Assembly (NCBI RefSeq): GCF_020783335.1
Contig: NZ_CP086068.1
Location: forward strand, 372,001-436,000
Reading direction: 5' to 3'
DNA: 64,000 bases
DNA from: Mucilaginibacter daejeonensis
GTDB taxonomy: Bacteria; Bacteroidota; Bacteroidia; Sphingobacteriales; Sphingobacteriaceae
Both the position numbers and the translations under genes were made by a program. Under the pieces are notes generated by a model. That model had not been told where the DNA came from. It was given only the letters and a program-made list of their open reading frames with translations, and did no database searches. Position 1 is the first letter of the stretch, and each line of letters opens with the position of its first letter. This document shows, piece after piece, positions 1 through 8,723 of the stretch.

Positions 1-35
1 ACCGCCTGACCTGCTTAGCAGGGAGGGTTACCTGA

Positions 36-653
36 TCAAATATGGTCAGGTAGTTCTTTCAATGAATTGATCTTGATCACATCCTTCACGTCGGCAAAAA
101 GGCCAAGGGTATCATATAGCACGGCTTTCATGCCCAGGTCACGTGCGGCTTGTATCTCTGAGGCATCGTCGTCGCCTACCACTAATACTTCTTGTGGGGC
201 AAAGCTGTTAGCCTCGGCGATCTTTTTAAAGCGGGCCTTCTTGTTCTCATTGGTCTTCATCGGGTCAATGATGTGTATCTCCTCAAAATCTCCTTCAAGC
301 TTTAGCTGCGTTACCTTGCTTTGCTGCATTTTGGTAAAGCCTGCGGTGATCAAAAAGCGGCGCAAAGGAAGCTCACGGGTAGAGGCATAATCGGCAAAGG
401 GTGACATGGGCATATCGCAGGTCAGATCCTGCAACATATCGATAGCCTTTTGAGTGAGTTCCTTGCTGAGTCCATGCTTTTGGGCCACCTGCTGAAAAGG
501 CTTACGTTGTATCTCGGCCTTGATGGCTTCCAGGTCATCCAGTTCGCCGCTTTGTTCGATCAGCCCGAACAACGGCTCGAATAGCTCTTCGCCAATGGAT
601 GATACCGGATATATAGTGTTATCCAAGTCAAAGAATATCGCTTTTATTTTCAT
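36..653 (-). CDS. HAD-superfamily hydrolase, pyrimidine 5'-nucleotidase-like
   Basis: A 205-residue HAD phosphatase, probably a cytoplasmic phosphomonoesterase acting on nucleotides or small sugar phosphates. HAD motif I is at the N-terminus (FFDLDNTIYP, nucleophile Asp9 and acid/base Asp11). Motif II is the Thr of FLITAGF. A Lys-rich stretch (NENKKARF) can supply motif III, and VVGDDDASEIQAARD is motif IV. The ATG at 653 is preferred over a Met codon 33 bases upstream because it starts exactly at the conserved fold and follows a purine-rich AAAGAGAG. The gene stands alone and diverges from glgA. Substrate specificity cannot be read from the sequence. The superfamily call is firm; the 5'-nucleotidase label is only likely. 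Confidence 0.85.
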   Translation of the reverse strand: MKIKAIFFDLDNTIYPVSSIGEELFEPLFGLIEQSGELDDLEAIKAEIQRKPFQQVAQKHGLSKELTQKAIDMLQDLTCDMPMSPFADYASTRELPLRRFLITAGFTKMQQSKVTQLKLEGDFEEIHIIDPMKTNENKKARFKKIAEANSFAPQEVLVVGDDDASEIQAARDLGMKAVLYDTLGLFADVKDVIKINSLKELPDHI

Positions 654-1056
654 TTGGTATCTCTCTTTAAAGTGTGCTTCATACAAAGCGATATCTGGTG
701 TCTTTCGTTTTAATTAGTGGTAGATAATCGGTGATCGGGCGGGCATAACGTTGTGCTGGTCCAACAGAAAAAGGAGCGTTAATCAGGTGACATGAGGCTG
801 TGTAAGCCGCCCTTCGAACCACTGCGGCCCGTCTAAAGCCTTAGTGTAACGGGTGCTAACTTTGATCAGCTTCACATAGTGTTATGGTAAGGTTAAGGGA
901 GTGCGGTGAAAAAGCGCTTTTTTGACCATTTGTGTTGAATAAATTACACTGATCTTACCGAATATTTAAGAGTTAGGTAAAACACATTTAAACCTCGCAG
1001 GTTGTGTTTTTGTAAGCGAAACTTTGCTTACATTGGAAGCCATCAGACCTGAAAAA
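654..1056. other. Divergent intergenic region, HAD gene / glgA
   Basis: About 400 bases without a credible gene. It contains a 14-bp perfect palindrome, AAAAAGCGCTTTTT, at 909-922. AAACTTTG at 1019-1026, shortly before the glgA ATG, resembles a Bacteroidota -7 element (TAnnTTTG), but no TTTG lies at the normal distance upstream. The promoters of the two divergent genes must be here, but I cannot place them with confidence. Confidence 0.4.
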
Positions 1057-2484
1057 ATGAAGATCTATCACCTTGCCGCCGAGTGCTACCCGGTAGCCAA
1101 AGTTGGCGGCCTGGCCGATGTGGTCGGGGCGTTGCCCAAGTACCAGAACGAGGCCGGCCTCCATGCCTCAGTGGTGTTACCATTTTATGATCGCAAATTT
1201 GTTCAGGAGAGCGAGTTCGATGTAGTGTTCGTGGCATCTACCCTGCTGGGCAAAAAACGTTACGAGTTCGAGATCTGGAAAGAGCGTACCAATAAACTGG
1301 GCTTCGAGCTTTACCTGATCTTTATACCCGGCTTGCTCGACAGGCCCGAGATCTACAGCTACCCTGATGAGCGCGAACAGTTCATCGCCTTTCAGCTGGC
1401 CTTTTTAGACTGGATCAACTGGTCGCAACAGTCTCCTGATATCATCCATTGCCATGACCACCATGTGGGGCTCATCCCGTTCCTGATGAAACATTCGGCA
1501 CTTTACCATAAGCGCCTGTCGAAGATCAAAACGGTATTTACCATTCATAATGGCCAATATCATGGCGCTTTCGGGTACGAGAAATTTGACTACCTGCCAG
1601 AAGTGGACATGCGCTTTGCCGGACTGCTCGACTGGAACGGCGGCATTAACCCGCTGGCCTGCGCCGTGAAATGCTGCGATAAATATACCACCGTTTCACC
1701 AAGTTATTTGCATGAACTCACCGTCCGTTCTAACGGGCTGGAGTATCTTTTTTATATAGAAGGAGCCAAAGGGCAGGGCATCATCAATGGTATCGATACT
1801 GATGTATGGAACCCTGTTACCGACCCCATGATCAAGGCGCCTATTGACGCACTTGACCCTGAAGAAGGTAAGGTGAAGAATAAAAAAGCATTATGCGCAC
1901 GTTTTGACCTTGATCCAGAACTGCCACTCATCTCGTTCATTGGCCGTTTGGTGGTCGAGAAGGGTGCCGACCTGCTGCCCGAAGCTTTTTCGCGCAGTTT
2001 GCGCCAGCATGCAGGCAAGGTGAACATCCTTATGCTGGGTGCCGGTGATCAGGATACCGCCGATGCACTGGTAGAACTGAAGGAATGGTTCCCTGACAAT
2101 TACCGTACTTATGTGGGGTACAATGAGCAGCTGGCCCACCAGGTGTACGCCGGATCCGACTTTTTGCTCATGCCATCGCGCGTGGAGCCTTGCGGGCTTA
2201 ATCAACTGTACTCGTTACGTTACGGCACCGTACCTATGGTACGCCGCACTGGCGGACTGATCGATACCGTTATAGACTTTGGTGAAGAAGATGGCTACGG
2301 CATTTGCTTTGACCAAAGCACAGCCGACGACATTTGCTACTCGATCGACCGAGCCGTTGAACTTTACCAGAACATCGACCATGTTGATGAGCTGCGCCAA
2401 CGCATGATGGCCCTCGACTACTCGTGGACCCGCTCGGCCCAACAGTACACACAACTTTATGAAAGCTTAACACCAATTATATGA
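1057..2484 (+). CDS. glgA: Glycogen synthase (ADP-glucose dependent), GT5
   Basis: A 475-residue GT5 glycogen/starch synthase. It transfers glucose from ADP-glucose to the non-reducing end of a growing alpha-1,4-glucan in the cytoplasm. The N-terminal Rossmann domain begins MKIYHLAAECYPVAKVGGL with the ADP-glucose-binding KxGGL loop. The C-terminal domain has the catalytic SRVEPCGLNQLYSLRYG segment and the RRTGGLIDTV loop. Length is normal for bacterial GlgA. An in-frame TTG at 1024 would add 11 residues, but the ATG at 1057 matches the family start. The stop codon overlaps the glgC start (ATGA), so the pair is translationally coupled. No branching enzyme or phosphorylase lies nearby. Confidence 0.95.
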   Translation: MKIYHLAAECYPVAKVGGLADVVGALPKYQNEAGLHASVVLPFYDRKFVQESEFDVVFVASTLLGKKRYEFEIWKERTNKLGFELYLIFIPGLLDRPEIYSYPDEREQFIAFQLAFLDWINWSQQSPDIIHCHDHHVGLIPFLMKHSALYHKRLSKIKTVFTIHNGQYHGAFGYEKFDYLPEVDMRFAGLLDWNGGINPLACAVKCCDKYTTVSPSYLHELTVRSNGLEYLFYIEGAKGQGIINGIDTDVWNPVTDPMIKAPIDALDPEEGKVKNKKALCARFDLDPELPLISFIGRLVVEKGADLLPEAFSRSLRQHAGKVNILMLGAGDQDTADALVELKEWFPDNYRTYVGYNEQLAHQVYAGSDFLLMPSRVEPCGLNQLYSLRYGTVPMVRRTGGLIDTVIDFGEEDGYGICFDQSTADDICYSIDRAVELYQNIDHVDELRQRMMALDYSWTRSAQQYTQLYESLTPII

Positions 2485-3743
2485 ATTCCAAAGTGATCAG
2501 CATCGTACTGGGCGGTGGCCAGGGTACCCGCTTATTTCCGTTAACTGCGACCCGATCTAAACCTGCAGTACCTATTGCGGGTAAGTACAGGCTGGTAGAT
2601 ATTCCTATCTCTAACTGCCTGCACTCGGGCTTTGAGCGCATCTTCGTGCTTACCCAGTTCAACTCGGCATCGCTTAATAAACACATCAAAAATACTTACC
2701 ACTTCAGCAGCTTCAGCGATTCGTTCGTTGATATACTGGCGGCCGAGCAAACCCCCTCTAACGTGGGCTGGTTCCAGGGCACGGCCGATGCGGTAAGGCA
2801 AAGCCTGCATCACCTATCGGTACATGATTTTGAATATGTATTGATCCTGTCGGGTGATCAGCTGTACCAGCTTGATTTTAAGGACATGGTGGAAGCGCAT
2901 ATCCGTAACCAGGCCGAAATATCCATAGCTACTATACCGGTACATGCCAATGATGTGCCGAGCTTTGGTATCTTAAAGACCGATGAGGAGAGCCTGATCA
3001 CCGACTTTATCGAAAAGCCTAAGAGCGACTTCGAGAGCTGGGCATCAGAGGTGAGTGGGGAGATGGCCGCCAAAGGCCGTTATTACCTGGCCTCGATGGG
3101 TATCTATATCTTTAACCGTAAAACGCTTTACGATCTGCTGCAAGGCAATGATCACCCAGATTTTGGTAAAGAGATCATCCCGCAATCCATCAAGACCAAT
3201 CGCGTGGTAAGCTATCAGTACGAAGGTTATTGGGAAGATATAGGTACCATCCCATCGTTCTTTGAGGCCAACCTGGGTCTAACTGATGATATACCGGCCT
3301 TCAACCTGTTCGATAAGCGCCACATCTTTACCCGTGCACGTATGCTGCCGCCGTCGAAGATATCCGGTACCTTGCTCGAGCGCTCTATTATTGCTGATGG
3401 ATGCATCATCAATGCTCGCCGCATCAACCACTCGATCGTGGGCGTACGTACCCGCATAGGTACCGATACCGAGATCGAGAGCTGTTATGTGATGGGTGGC
3501 GATAACTACCAGACCCTGGAGCAGATCGAGGAGTCAAGGGCGGCCGGTACACCGATAATGGGTATTGGCGACCGCTGCAAGATCAAGAACGCTATCATTG
3601 ATAAGAATGCCCACATAGGTAACGATGTATGCATCAACTGCGGTGAGAAGCTCGAGAACGGCGACTATGGTGCTTATACCGTGCAAGATGGCATCGTGGT
3701 GGTGAAAAAACGTGCCGTGATCCCTGACGGAACAGTGATCTAA
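2481..3743 (+). CDS. glgC: Glucose-1-phosphate adenylyltransferase
   Basis: A 420-residue ADP-glucose pyrophosphorylase that makes ADP-glucose from glucose-1-phosphate and ATP, the committed step of glycogen synthesis and the substrate supply for the upstream synthase. The N-terminal nucleotidyltransferase domain has GGGQGTRLFPLTATRSKPA (nucleotide loop), then GTADAVRQ and GDQLYQLDF. The C-terminal third is a left-handed beta-helix of hexapeptide-like repeats, where allosteric control resides in this family. The start codon overlaps the glgA stop by four bases. A strong terminator follows 18 bases after the stop, so this is a two-gene operon. Confidence 0.95.
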   Translation: MNSKVISIVLGGGQGTRLFPLTATRSKPAVPIAGKYRLVDIPISNCLHSGFERIFVLTQFNSASLNKHIKNTYHFSSFSDSFVDILAAEQTPSNVGWFQGTADAVRQSLHHLSVHDFEYVLILSGDQLYQLDFKDMVEAHIRNQAEISIATIPVHANDVPSFGILKTDEESLITDFIEKPKSDFESWASEVSGEMAAKGRYYLASMGIYIFNRKTLYDLLQGNDHPDFGKEIIPQSIKTNRVVSYQYEGYWEDIGTIPSFFEANLGLTDDIPAFNLFDKRHIFTRARMLPPSKISGTLLERSIIADGCIINARRINHSIVGVRTRIGTDTEIESCYVMGGDNYQTLEQIEESRAAGTPIMGIGDRCKIKNAIIDKNAHIGNDVCINCGEKLENGDYGAYTVQDGIVVVKKRAVIPDGTVI

Positions 3744-3760
3744 CACATAACACATTATAA

Positions 3761-3795
3761 AACAACAAAGGCTCCCGCAAGGAGCCTTTGTTGTT
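3761..3795 (+). terminator. Intrinsic terminator of glgAC
   Basis: A perfect 15-bp stem (3761-3775 with 3781-3795) and a 5-base loop, with A-rich left and T-rich right arms, immediately downstream of glgC. Confidence 0.85.
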
Positions 3796-3835
3796 CACGG
3801 ATATATTTGACCGGACCAATGATGGTCCAACAAAA

Positions 3836-3859
3836 AAGGCCCCGAGCGATCGGGGCCTT
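3836..3859 (-). terminator. Intrinsic terminator of the GapN-like gene
   Basis: A 10-bp perfect stem (AAGGCCCCGA / TCGGGGCCTT) with a GCGA tetraloop. A run of six A on the plus strand (3832-3837) gives a U-tract when read on the minus strand. It is 27 bases past the stop of the leftward aldehyde dehydrogenase gene. Confidence 0.8.
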
Positions 3860-3885
3860 CTGTATGAATATGCTTCCCTGGCGAA

Positions 3886-5508
3886 TTAGAAGATGTAATT
3901 GGTGCTCAGGAAATTGCTGTCGTGCTTGTTCACGATATCGTTGATGAGCTGCTTGTTGGCGTCGTTCATTTTGGTAGCTAACAATGAACGGATCGAGAAT
4001 GAACGCAATGCATCATTCACTGATAAGGTACCTTCGGCGCTATCCTTACGGCCGGTGAATGGGAACACGTCAGGGCCACGTTGACACTGTGCGTTGATGT
4101 TCACACGGCTTACCAGGTTCACGAACGGATCGATCAGGTCGGCGGTCTCCTGCGCATCAGTGCTGAAGATACTTACCTGCATACCGTGCGGCGAATCGAT
4201 CTGATACTGGATCGGTTCCTCGATGCTCTCGAACGGGATCACCGGGATCACCGGGCCAAATTGCTCCTCGCGGTACAATTTCATTTTCTCGTTCACGGGG
4301 TAAACCACGGCCGGGAACACGAACGAGGCCACGGTCTCGCCGCCATTCTCGTTCACTACCTTGCCGCCGTTAGCAATGGCGTCGTCAATACACTCTTTCA
4401 GGTAACCTGGCTTATTAGGCTCGGCAACCGGAGTAAGGTTCACACCTTTTTTCCATGGCATACCGTAGCTCAGCTTGGCAATACCTTCGCTTAGCAACTT
4501 CAAAAATTCATCGGCCACATCTTTGTGTACGTGAATGATCTTGATAGCGGTACAGCGCTGGCCGTTGTATGATAAAGAGCCGAGTATACACTCGTTCACT
4601 GCGATCTGCAGGTCGGCACTTTTGGTCACAATGGCCGCGTTCTTAGCATCCAAACTTAATACCGCACGTAAGCGGTTGATCTTAGGGTGACGCTTTTTAA
4701 GATCGTTAGCTACCTTGCTCGAACCGATAAAGGCCAGTACGTTGATCTTACCGGTAGCCATAAGGCCTGGGGTAACATTGGCGCCACGGCCGTAAACGGT
4801 GTTCACCACGCCTTTAGGGAACGATTCCTGGAAGGCTTTCAATAATGGATAGTGAACCAAAGTACCGTGTTTCGGTGGTTTGAAAAGGATGGTGTTACCC
4901 ATAATGATCGCAGGGATCAGGGTGGTAAAGGTCTCGTTAAGCGGATAGTTGAACGGACCCATACAAAGCACCACACCCAGCGGTGAACGGCGGGTTTGTG
5001 CTACTACGCCTTCGGCTATCTCAAAACGTGATGACTCGCGGTCGATGTCCTTAAGGGCATCAATGGTCATGTTGATATAGTCTACCGTACGGTCAAATTC
5101 CTTGGTCGAGTCGGCCAGTGATTTACCGATCTCCCACATGATCAGCTTGATCACCAGATCACGCTGTTCGACCATCTTGTAAACGAATTTTTCCATGCAC
5201 TTGATGCGGTCAGCAACGCTCATGGTAGGCCACTCGCCGCGGCCATTATTATAGGCGGCCTCAGCAGCTTCTAAAGCTTCCATTGCCTCCTTTTCGGTAC
5301 CCAGCGGGTAACTGCCGATCAGCTTGCGCTGCAGGCCTTCGGGTGTTGGTATGCAAATAGGCGAATACACCTCGCTCACCTCACCATCCCACTGTTTCAT
5401 CTCGCCGTTAGACAAGTACTCGCGCTGATGAATGGGCTCGATCCGGTATTCCTCCGGTATCTGGCTTTCCTCAACAAATAAGCCGTTAAGCTCGTCTTTG
5501 AAACTCAT
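3886..5508 (-). CDS. GapN-like NADP-dependent aldehyde dehydrogenase
   Basis: A 540-residue ALDH-superfamily protein closest to non-phosphorylating glyceraldehyde-3-phosphate dehydrogenase, which oxidises G3P to 3-phosphoglycerate and yields NADPH. Supporting segments are RSPLGVVLCMGPFNYPLN (cofactor side), the FIGSS loop and YNGQRCTAIK with nucleophile Cys319. Arg318 before it is the position used for phosphate binding in GapN. Oddity: the general-base glutamate of the LELGGK motif is replaced. The segment reads VLSLDAKNAA, with Ser285 exactly 34 residues before Cys319, the usual Glu-Cys spacing. The reading frame is intact and the codon is AGT, so this is not a frameshift. A clade-specific enzyme with altered hydrolysis or a different aldehyde substrate is possible. 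Monocistronic. Confidence 0.8.
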   Translation of the reverse strand: MSFKDELNGLFVEESQIPEEYRIEPIHQREYLSNGEMKQWDGEVSEVYSPICIPTPEGLQRKLIGSYPLGTEKEAMEALEAAEAAYNNGRGEWPTMSVADRIKCMEKFVYKMVEQRDLVIKLIMWEIGKSLADSTKEFDRTVDYINMTIDALKDIDRESSRFEIAEGVVAQTRRSPLGVVLCMGPFNYPLNETFTTLIPAIIMGNTILFKPPKHGTLVHYPLLKAFQESFPKGVVNTVYGRGANVTPGLMATGKINVLAFIGSSKVANDLKKRHPKINRLRAVLSLDAKNAAIVTKSADLQIAVNECILGSLSYNGQRCTAIKIIHVHKDVADEFLKLLSEGIAKLSYGMPWKKGVNLTPVAEPNKPGYLKECIDDAIANGGKVVNENGGETVASFVFPAVVYPVNEKMKLYREEQFGPVIPVIPFESIEEPIQYQIDSPHGMQVSIFSTDAQETADLIDPFVNLVSRVNINAQCQRGPDVFPFTGRKDSAEGTLSVNDALRSFSIRSLLATKMNDANKQLINDIVNKHDSNFLSTNYIF

Positions 5509-5661
5509 GATAATTGTTTTAAGTTAAATACTGTGTTAGGTTAGTTTTTGTGTTCGTAAAAGTAACATATTGACATGCTAAGGCCCGTTTCACTGCGTTA
5601 GCGCGCAATAAATTACATTATTTTAACTTTTAGTTAGCTGTAACGTTGGTCGCGCGGTCGG

Positions 5662-6987
5662 TTATAACTCTATCGGTCGCATCTTAGGTACCAGGGTCTT
5701 CATCACCGTCCAGGCGATCACATAGGCCAGCGCACATAAGATGAAGAGTACCGAATAACCGGTCTCGATGTGGCCCAGCGCCCTGTAATGGTCGAACAGC
5801 ATACCTGCACCTTTACTGAGCAGGAACGAGCCTATACCACCGGCCATACCGCCTATACCGGTAATAGTAGCGATAGCCTTTTTAGGAAACATATCGCTCA
5901 CGGTAGTAAAGATGTTGGCGCTCCAGGCCTGGTGTGCCGATGCACCGATCGCGATAAGCCCCACTGCCCACCAGTAGCTGTACTGGCTCAGGTAAGGGGT
6001 AAGCAACACCACCAGCGGGAACAAGGCAATGATGAACATGGCGCGCATACGGCCTGCATAAGCCTCATATCCTTTGTTGATAAAATAGGTAGGGAAAGCA
6101 CCGCCACCTACCGAACCGATAACGGTAATGGTATAAAGGATAGCGATAGGCATAGAGATAGAAGTACCGGTCATGTGGTACTGGGCATCAAAATAAGCCG
6201 GTAACCAGAACAGGTAGAACCACCATACACCATCGGTCATGAACTTGCCAAAGGCAAAGGCCCATGTTTGCTTGTATTTAAAGCATTCAAGATAAGTGAA
6301 CTTACGGCCTTCGTCCTCTCTTTCGATGTGCACAGGCTCATGTTGTTGGATCTCGTCGCTGTGGATGTAGGCATATTCGGCAGCGTTCAGGCTTTTGTTG
6401 CGTGATGGTATCTCGTACAGCACAATCCAAAAGATCAACCAAATGAAACCGATAGCACCGATACCGATGAAGGCCCATTGCCAGCCCCAGTGCGCAGCGA
6501 TCCAAGGCACCAAAATAGGAGCCAGGATAGCGCCCACGTTGGCGCCCGAGTTGAATATACCGGTGGCCAGGGCACGGTCCTTTTTGGGAAAATACTCGGC
6601 AGTGGTCTTGATGGCGGCGGGGAAGTTACCCGATTCGCCCACGGCCAGTACGGTACGGCCTAAAGAGAAACCTAATATGTTATTAGGTACCAGGTGTGCA
6701 AATGCATGCACGATAGCACCTACCGACCATAAAATGATCGACCATGCATAACCTTTTTTAGTGCCCAGGTAATCAACCACACGGCCGGCAAAAAGCATCG
6801 AAAAGGCGTACGCCAGCGAGAACACACCCACAATGGTGCCGTAGTCGCTGTCGGTCCAGTTGAATTCTTTAGAAAGCAGTGGTTTTAACAGGCTTAATAC
6901 CTGGCGGTCAAGATAGTTGATGGTGGTAGCAAAGAACAGCAGGGCGCAGATGGTCCAGCGGTAGTTGCTCATTTTAAGGTTGGTCAT
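5662..6987 (-). CDS. MFS transporter, ExuT-like hexuronate:proton symporter
   Basis: A 441-residue major facilitator of the anion:cation symporter (ExuT/GudP) type with about 12 hydrophobic segments. The N-terminus has TTINYLDRQVLSLLKPLL, typical of this subfamily, followed by the FAGRVVDYLGTKKGYAW loop between helices 2 and 3. It is inferred to import glucuronate and/or galacturonate because it is the last gene of an operon with uxaC, kdgK and eda. The start at 6987 is preceded by GGAGAAA about ten bases upstream. An internal Met five codons later is a possible alternative. The gap to eda is 24 bases. Confidence 0.88.
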   Translation of the reverse strand: MTNLKMSNYRWTICALLFFATTINYLDRQVLSLLKPLLSKEFNWTDSDYGTIVGVFSLAYAFSMLFAGRVVDYLGTKKGYAWSIILWSVGAIVHAFAHLVPNNILGFSLGRTVLAVGESGNFPAAIKTTAEYFPKKDRALATGIFNSGANVGAILAPILVPWIAAHWGWQWAFIGIGAIGFIWLIFWIVLYEIPSRNKSLNAAEYAYIHSDEIQQHEPVHIEREDEGRKFTYLECFKYKQTWAFAFGKFMTDGVWWFYLFWLPAYFDAQYHMTGTSISMPIAILYTITVIGSVGGGAFPTYFINKGYEAYAGRMRAMFIIALFPLVVLLTPYLSQYSYWWAVGLIAIGASAHQAWSANIFTTVSDMFPKKAIATITGIGGMAGGIGSFLLSKGAGMLFDHYRALGHIETGYSVLFILCALAYVIAWTVMKTLVPKMRPIEL

Positions 6988-7011
6988 AATTGGTGTTTCT
7001 CCGGTTCAGTA

Positions 7012-7674
7012 TCATCGGCTGGTTTGCACCAGTTCGATAGCTTTTAAAGTATCGTTGTATAATTGATCGTAAAGTTTGCCTTCAAGCACCTGCTTGCTGA
7101 TCAGCTTGCTGCCCATGCCCACGGCGCATACCCCCGCACGGAACCAGGTAGCGATGTTGTTGGCTTCCAGCTCAACGCCTCCGGTAGGCATGAACAATTG
7201 CCCGCGGAACAGCTCAGCGATGGACGACAGGAACGCCGGCCCCAGTATATTGGCAGGGAATAGTTTGATCAGCGCGGCATCGGCGCATTGGGCGGTGTAG
7301 ATCTCGGTAGGGGTCATACAACCCGGGATCCACAACATATTGCGGTCATGCGCCATTTTGGCTACCTCGGTGTTAACGATGGGCGATACCAGGAAATCGG
7401 CCCCGGCATTGATGAAGGCATCGGCCTCATGTACCGATTTGATAGTGCCTATACCCAAGTGCAGGTCAGGCATCTCGGCCTGTTGAAGATCCTTTAGCTT
7501 TTTAAAGTTGTCTAAAGCTGCATCGCCGCGGTTGGTGTACTCAAATACACGTACACCGGCGCTATATAAAGTACGGGTGATCTCAACGCTTACCTCGGCA
7601 TCTTTGTAAAAAAAGAGCGGCAGCATGCCCTGGGTCACTATACTATCTAATACTTCCTGTTTGGTCTTCATCAT
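7012..7674 (-). CDS. eda: KDPG / 4-hydroxy-2-oxoglutarate aldolase
   Basis: A 220-residue class I aldolase that cleaves 2-keto-3-deoxy-6-phosphogluconate to pyruvate and glyceraldehyde-3-phosphate. It has the Eda (beta/alpha)8 signatures: GVRVFEYTNRGDAA with the catalytic Glu, GIGTIKS, ADFLVSPIVN, IPGCMTPTEI, and the Schiff-base Lys in AALIKLFPANILGP. The start ATG overlaps the kdgK stop (ATGA at 7671-7674), giving translational coupling between kinase and aldolase. It completes the route from 2-keto-3-deoxygluconate to central metabolism. Confidence 0.93.
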   Translation of the reverse strand: MMKTKQEVLDSIVTQGMLPLFFYKDAEVSVEITRTLYSAGVRVFEYTNRGDAALDNFKKLKDLQQAEMPDLHLGIGTIKSVHEADAFINAGADFLVSPIVNTEVAKMAHDRNMLWIPGCMTPTEIYTAQCADAALIKLFPANILGPAFLSSIAELFRGQLFMPTGGVELEANNIATWFRAGVCAVGMGSKLISKQVLEGKLYDQLYNDTLKAIELVQTSR

Positions 7675-8714
7675 TTTATAGCTTTTTGTATCTCGTCGAT
7701 GCCTTTATCGGTAGCATCGGCGTTCACGAACAGCTTGGTAAAAGCTGCCGCGGTGGCAAGGTCAACGATCTGTTGCGGGTCATTACCGTTGTAAAAACCG
7801 TAGATGAGGCCGGCCATATAACAATCGCCGCTGCCCACCTTATCAATGATCCGCTCGGCACGATGCTCGCCCGAAAGGTACACTTTATCATTGGTATACA
7901 GCACGGTGTAATACTCAACATCAGTATTATCATGCGCCGTGAACCTGAAAGTGTTGGCCACCGCCTTACATTTAAGGAAGTTTTTGATGATGTTCTCCGA
8001 CGTGTTCTGCGCTTCCTTCACGTACAGGCTTTTTTGGCCCGACTCGGTCACCAGTTCATCTACCTTAACACCCAGCATGCGCTCGGCCGCCCAAATGTTA
8101 CCCATGATCAGGTCGCAGTACTGCGCCAGTTCAGGCATCACATCGATCGGTTCTTTGCCGTATTTCCACAGTTTGGCGCGATAGTTCAGGTCCACCGATA
8201 TGGTAATGCCTTTGGCCGAGGCTACTTTAAGCACCTCCAAACAAACATCGGCCGCGTTCTGGCTAATGGCAGGGCAAATGGCACTAAAGTGGAACCAGGT
8301 AACGCCTTCCAGCACTTTGTCCCAATCTACCTGACCTGGTGTCAATTCGGCAAAGGCCGAGTGGGCACGGTCATAGATCAGGGCGTCGTTCTTCAGATCC
8401 TGTCCTTTGGTTAAAAAGTACAGGCCTACGCGGTTGCCGTGGTAATAAATGGCCGAGGTGTCGATCTTTTTGTCGTTCACAAAAGATACGATCTGCTCTG
8501 ACATACCATTTTTGGGCAGTGCGGTAAAGTAGCGTGATGGAACGTCCCATAATGCCAGTGCGGTAGCTACGTTCAGTTCGGCACCGCCAACAAATACGGG
8601 CAGGCAATTATCCTGTAACCACTGGCCATCGGCATCAGGGGTGAGGCGCAGCAGCAGTTCCCCGTAGTTGAGTACCGAACCTGTGGTATGATCTTTACTT
8701 AAAAGGTCGTTCAT
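7671..8714 (-). CDS. kdgK: 2-keto-3-deoxygluconate kinase, PfkB family
   Basis: A 347-residue PfkB/ribokinase-type sugar kinase that phosphorylates 2-keto-3-deoxygluconate at O6 with ATP. It shows the N-terminal GELLLRLTPD and GGAELNVATALALW signature, DLNYRAKLW in the middle, and the C-terminal VGSGDCYMAGLIYGF anion-hole and catalytic-base motif. Substrate is inferred from coupling to eda and proximity to uxaC. The stop overlaps the eda start, and the gap from uxaC is nine bases. Confidence 0.92.
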   Translation of the reverse strand: MNDLLSKDHTTGSVLNYGELLLRLTPDADGQWLQDNCLPVFVGGAELNVATALALWDVPSRYFTALPKNGMSEQIVSFVNDKKIDTSAIYYHGNRVGLYFLTKGQDLKNDALIYDRAHSAFAELTPGQVDWDKVLEGVTWFHFSAICPAISQNAADVCLEVLKVASAKGITISVDLNYRAKLWKYGKEPIDVMPELAQYCDLIMGNIWAAERMLGVKVDELVTESGQKSLYVKEAQNTSENIIKNFLKCKAVANTFRFTAHDNTDVEYYTVLYTNDKVYLSGEHRAERIIDKVGSGDCYMAGLIYGFYNGNDPQQIVDLATAAAFTKLFVNADATDKGIDEIQKAIK

Positions 8715-8723
8715 TTGCCGTTA

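Noticed and set aside
909..922. AAAAAGCGCTTTTT palindrome as an operator
   Set aside because: A- and T-runs make short palindromes common, and there is no second copy or tight promoter link.
4081..4494. 137-codon plus-strand frame inside the aldehyde dehydrogenase gene
   Set aside because: It is the antisense shadow of a well-conserved enzyme, His/Leu/Val rich with no start signal.
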